A stretch of 33,105 nucleotides of DNA, taken from assembly GCA_046723735.1 (NCBI GenBank), contig JBKOVB010000026.1, forward strand, positions 1 through 33,105, written 5' to 3'. The translations under genes were made by a program, and so were the position numbers. Of this stretch, positions 30,468-33,105 are shown in pieces; within the stretch, counting starts at the first letter, position 1, and every line of letters starts with the position of its first letter. Origin of the DNA: RYN-111 sp046723735. GTDB lineage: Bacteria; Actinomycetota; Actinomycetes; Mycobacteriales; SCTD01. The notes beneath the pieces are model-generated. The model was not told the DNA's origin, did no database searches, and saw nothing but the letters and a program-made list of their open reading frames with translations.

Positions 30468-32294
30468 CTACGCCTTCTCGAGGCGATCCACGAGCTTGGC
30501 CTGCTCCTCGGCCATCTCGGCCGGCAGGCGGTCGCCGTACTGCTGGTAGTACTCGGGGATGAGCGCCGCCTCCTGCTTCCAGATCGCGACATCGACCGAG
30601 GTCAGCACGGCGAGGTCCTCAGCGGAGACGTCCAGGCCGTCGACGTCGAGCTCGCCCTCGGCGGGCAGGACACCGATGGGGGTCTGCTTGCCGTGCGCCC
30701 GGCCCTCGATGCGGTCCACGATCCACTTGAGGACGCGGCTGTTCTCGCCGTACCCGGGCCACAGCCAGCGGCCGTTCTCGTCCTTGCGGAACCAGTTGAC
30801 GTAGTAGACCTTCGGGAGCTTGTCGGCGCTGGTGGCCTTGCCGATCTTGAGCCAGTGGCCCATGTAGTCGCCCATGTTGTAGCCGCAGAACGGCAGCATG
30901 GCGAAGGGGTCACGGCGCAGCTGGCCGATGGCGCCGACGGCCGCAGCGGTCGTCTCGGACGAGACCGTCGAGCCGAGGAACACGCCGTGCTGCCAGTCGA
31001 ACGACTCGGTCACCAGCGGCACCGCGGTGGCGCGGCGGCCGCCGAACAGGATGGCCGAGATCGGCACGCCCGCCGGGTCCTCCCAGTTGGGGGCGATCGT
31101 GGGGCACTGCGCGGCCGGGGTGGTGAAGCGGGCGTTCGGGTGCGCGGCCGGGGTGTCGCTGGCGGGCGTCCAGTCGTTGCCCTTCCAGTCGATGAGGTGC
31201 GCCGGCGGCTCCTCGGTCAAGCCCTCCCACCACACGTCGCCGTCGTCGGTGAGCGCGACGTTGGTGAAGATGCTGTTGCCGTAGAAGGTGCGGACGGCAT
31301 TGGCGTTGGTGTCCTCGCCAGTGCCGGGCGCGACGCCGAAGAAGCCGGCCTCGGGGTTGATGGCGTAGAGGCGGCCGTCCTCGCCGAACCGCATCCAGCA
31401 GATGTCGTCCCCGACGGTCTCGACCTTGTAGCCCGGGATCGTCGGCTGCAGCATCGCGAGGTTGGTCTTGCCGCAGGCGCTGGGGAACGCGGCGGCGACG
31501 TACTTCGGCTCACCGCTCGGCGGCGTGAGCTTCAGGATGAGCATGTGCTCGGCCATCCAGCCCTCGTCGCGGCCCATGACCGAGGCGATGCGCAGCGCGA
31601 AGCACTTCTTGCCGAGCAGGGCGTTGCCGCCGTACCCGGAGCCGTAGGACCAGATCTCGCGGGTCTCCGGGAAGTGAGTGATGTACTTCGTGTCGTTGCA
31701 AGGCCACTTCACGTCGGCCTGGCCCGGCTCGAGCGGGGCGCCGACGGAGTGGACGGCCGGCACGAAGAAACCGTCCTCGCCGATCTCGTCGAGGGCGGCT
31801 TGGCCCATGCGCGTCATGATCCGCATGTTGACCACGACGTACGGCGAGTCCGTGATCTCCACGCCGAGCTGGCTGATCTTCGAGCCGAGCGGGCCCATGG
31901 AGAAGGGCACGACGTACATCGTCCGGCCGCGCATGCAGCCGTCGAACAGGCCCTTGAGGATGCCCCGCATCTCGGCCGGGTCCATCCAGTTGTTGTTCGG
32001 GCCTGCATCGACCTGCTTCTCGGAGCAGATGAAGGTGCGGTCCTCGACGCGGGCGACGTCGCTCGGGTCGGAGGTGGCGTAGAAGCTGTTCGGCCGCTTG
32101 CTCTCGTCCAGCTTGACGAACGTCCCGTGCTCGACGAGCAGCTTGGTGAGGCGGTCCCACTCGGCCTCAGAACCGTCGGCCCACTCAACCCGGTCGGGCT
32201 TGGTGAGCTCGGCGATCTCACGTACCCAGGCGATGAGCTTCGCGTTCTTGGTCGGTGCCTGCTCGAGCCCGGGGATCGTGGCCGAAGTCGTCAT
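30468..32294 (-). CDS. pckG: Phosphoenolpyruvate carboxykinase, GTP-dependent
   Basis: 608 residues, full length. Interconverts oxaloacetate plus GTP with PEP, CO2 and GDP. GTP-type features are the P-loop FPSACGKTNLAM with the reactive Cys274, ITHFPETREIWSYGSGYGGN, LLGKKCFALRIAS, GDDICWMRFGEDGRLYAINP, EAGFFGVAPGTG, and the guanine-site block FCGYNMGDYMGHWL. The ATG at 32294 has GAGAGG 6 nt upstream; an in-frame extension of 14 codons would cover that site and the leader and is rejected. It has a predicted -35/-10 promoter overlapped by inverted repeats, and is divergent from trhA (142 bp). With glpX it supports gluconeogenesis; with frd and fumarases it could feed the reductive C4 branch. 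Confidence 0.96.
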   Translation of the reverse strand: MTTSATIPGLEQAPTKNAKLIAWVREIAELTKPDRVEWADGSEAEWDRLTKLLVEHGTFVKLDESKRPNSFYATSDPSDVARVEDRTFICSEKQVDAGPNNNWMDPAEMRGILKGLFDGCMRGRTMYVVPFSMGPLGSKISQLGVEITDSPYVVVNMRIMTRMGQAALDEIGEDGFFVPAVHSVGAPLEPGQADVKWPCNDTKYITHFPETREIWSYGSGYGGNALLGKKCFALRIASVMGRDEGWMAEHMLILKLTPPSGEPKYVAAAFPSACGKTNLAMLQPTIPGYKVETVGDDICWMRFGEDGRLYAINPEAGFFGVAPGTGEDTNANAVRTFYGNSIFTNVALTDDGDVWWEGLTEEPPAHLIDWKGNDWTPASDTPAAHPNARFTTPAAQCPTIAPNWEDPAGVPISAILFGGRRATAVPLVTESFDWQHGVFLGSTVSSETTAAAVGAIGQLRRDPFAMLPFCGYNMGDYMGHWLKIGKATSADKLPKVYYVNWFRKDENGRWLWPGYGENSRVLKWIVDRIEGRAHGKQTPIGVLPAEGELDVDGLDVSAEDLAVLTSVDVAIWKQEAALIPEYYQQYGDRLPAEMAEEQAKLVDRLEKA

Positions 32295-32323
32295 GGGATC
32301 CTCTCCATCGAGGTGCCGCTCAT

Positions 32324-32374
32324 ACGGTGGGGACACCGTCTACCCGACGGTATCCCTGCAGTGTGCCGCTTCAA
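32324..32374 (-). promoter_or_regulatory. pckG promoter with overlapping operator-like repeats
   Basis: On the minus strand, TTGAAG (32369-32374) and TACCGT (32347-32352) are 16 bp apart, a fair -35/-10 pair; transcription would begin near 32340. Two adjoining inverted repeats cover the -10 and start point: ACCGTC/GACGGT (32335-32351, 5-nt spacer) and ACGGTG/CACCGT (32324-32339, 4-nt spacer). They share the middle arm, giving three alternating half-sites. Confidence 0.5.
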
Positions 32375-32385
32375 CCGGAAGACCG

Positions 32386-32402
32386 ACAGGGAAGGGGCCT
32401 GT
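32386..32402. promoter_or_regulatory. Small inverted repeat in the pckG-trhA gap
   Basis: ACAGG (32386-32390) and CCTGT (32398-32402), 7-nt spacer, 35 bp before the trhA start. Possibly a protein site; weak on its own. Confidence 0.25.
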
Positions 32403-32436
32403 GACAAAGGGCACCCTTACGAAAGGTGAGGGCTAC

Positions 32437-33105
32437 GTGACAGAAACCTCTACGTCACCGGCATCAGCCCTCACCACGCCCCTCAAGCCGCGGCTGCGCG
32501 GCGTCCTTCACCAAGGCGCTTTCGTGGCCTCGATCGCCACGGGGGCGGTGCTGATCGCGCTGGCCCCAGGCGCGCTGGCCCACGTGGCGGCGGCCCTGTA
32601 CGCCGCATCCGTGGTGCTGCTGTTCGGCACCTCGGCGGCCTACCACCGCGGCGCCTGGTCCCCGGCGGCCCGCGCCCGCATGGAGCGCCTCGACCACTCC
32701 ATGATCTTCGTGCTCATCGCGGGCACCTACACACCCTTCACGTTGCTGCTGCTGCACGGACCGCTGCGCTGGACCATGCTCGGCATCGTCTGGGGCGGCG
32801 CGCTTGCAGGCATCGTCACGCGCAACACCGCCTGGGACGCGCCGCGCTGGGTCTACGTCGCGCTCTACCTCGGCCTCGGCTGGGTGGCGGTCGGGATCCT
32901 CCCGCAGGTGCTGCACGAGGGCGGGGTCGCCGTCTTCGTGCTGCTCGCCGTCGGCGGGGTCCTCTACTCCGTGGGCGCAGTCGTCTACGCGCGCCGGTGG
33001 CCGGATCCGTCCCCGCAGTGGTTCGGCTTCCACGAGGTGTTCCACGCGCTCACGCTCGCGGCCTTCACGGTCCACTACGTGGCGGTCAGCCTCGTCGTGT
33101 ACCGC
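32437..33105 (+). CDS. trhA: Hemolysin III/TrhA family membrane protein (3' end outside window)
   Basis: 223 codons visible with no stop before the window edge. A PAQR/hemolysin III family protein with seven expected helices. Seen: RLRGVLHQGAFVASIATGAV, LLFGTSAAYHRG with the conserved Ser and His, RLDHSMIFVLIAGTYTPFTL with the Asp-His of the metal site, and GFHEVFHALTLAAFTVHY with the C-terminal His pair. The three His/Asp positions define the zinc-binding core of the superfamily. The bacterial family is named for hemolysis, but its usual cellular role is membrane homeostasis. GTG start with GTGAGG upstream. Next to uppS, as in the M. tuberculosis Rv1085c-Rv1086 pair. The family normally ends soon after this HYVAV segment, so only a few residues should be missing. 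Confidence 0.9.
   Translation, partial: MTETSTSPASALTTPLKPRLRGVLHQGAFVASIATGAVLIALAPGALAHVAAALYAASVVLLFGTSAAYHRGAWSPAARARMERLDHSMIFVLIAGTYTPFTLLLLHGPLRWTMLGIVWGGALAGIVTRNTAWDAPRWVYVALYLGLGWVAVGILPQVLHEGGVAVFVLLAVGGVLYSVGAVVYARRWPDPSPQWFGFHEVFHALTLAAFTVHYVAVSLVVYR

Noticed and set aside
32295..32336. 14-codon extension of pckG
   Set aside because: It would overlap the ribosome-binding site of the ATG at 32294 and the predicted transcription start region.

Overview
The window is a high-G+C chromosomal segment from an actinobacterium. The evidence is the codon use, the many GTG starts, the stop/start overlaps and the gene content: DUF6542, DUF4245, an Rv1109c-like protein, class II FBPase (glpX), GTP-dependent PEPCK, FrdABCD and PhoH with an N-terminal PIN domain. 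No rRNA, tRNA, CRISPR array, insertion sequence or prophage gene was seen. From memory of Mycobacterium tuberculosis gene order, the backbone (possible ychF edge, DUF6542, ispH, Rv1109c-like, xseA, xseB, DUF4245, glpX, fumC, phoH, uppS, trhA) resembles the Rv1085c-Rv1112 segment, with several cassettes between the shared genes. The genus cannot be named from the sequence alone.

Layout. 1-3.3 kb: possible edge of ychF, DUF6542 membrane protein, ispH (isoprenoid synthesis), Rv1109c-like protein, xseA. 3.3-7.1 kb: 2TM protein, then a minus-strand phosphoketolase-acetate kinase operon (xfp-ackA). 7.1-9.5 kb: two small proteins and a tightly overlapped minus-strand trio (GNAT, lipoprotein HNH nuclease with excalibur domain, metallophosphoesterase). 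9.5-11.4 kb: xseB, then a minus-strand flavin reductase-TetR-DUF4245 group. 11.5-15.9 kb: molybdate uptake (HTH-TOBE regulator, modA, modB, a short modC), glpX, exonuclease III. 16.0-17.4 kb: homocysteine S-methyltransferase and DUF1697. 17.4-24.2 kb: a small Cys-containing protein, frdABCD, class I fumarase, class II fumarase. 24.3-27.7 kb: a 1135-residue LPFTG-anchored surface protein with a duplicated module and a structured upstream region. 28.1-33.1 kb: phoH, uppS, pckG, and trhA running off the right edge.

How the genes fit together. Much of the content is central carbon metabolism at the fermentation/gluconeogenesis junction. Phosphoketolase plus acetate kinase gives acetyl-phosphate, then acetate and ATP. 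PEPCK and class II FBPase serve gluconeogenesis or anaplerosis. FrdABCD and two unrelated fumarases handle the malate-fumarate-succinate segment, and FrdA carries the fumarate-reductase-type Glu beside the flavin His. This suggests a facultative or oxygen-limited lifestyle (inference).

Two signals run through the window. First, many transcription-unit-first genes have a TANNNT hexamer exactly 6 or 7 nt before the start codon and no Shine-Dalgarno, the signature of leaderless transcripts. Second, packing is extreme: 4-bp stop/start overlaps, two convergent pairs sharing a CTAG stop, and one divergent pair whose GTG starts abut in a CACGTG palindrome. Strong hairpins without U-tracts mark the ends of pckG, uppS and phoH transcripts.
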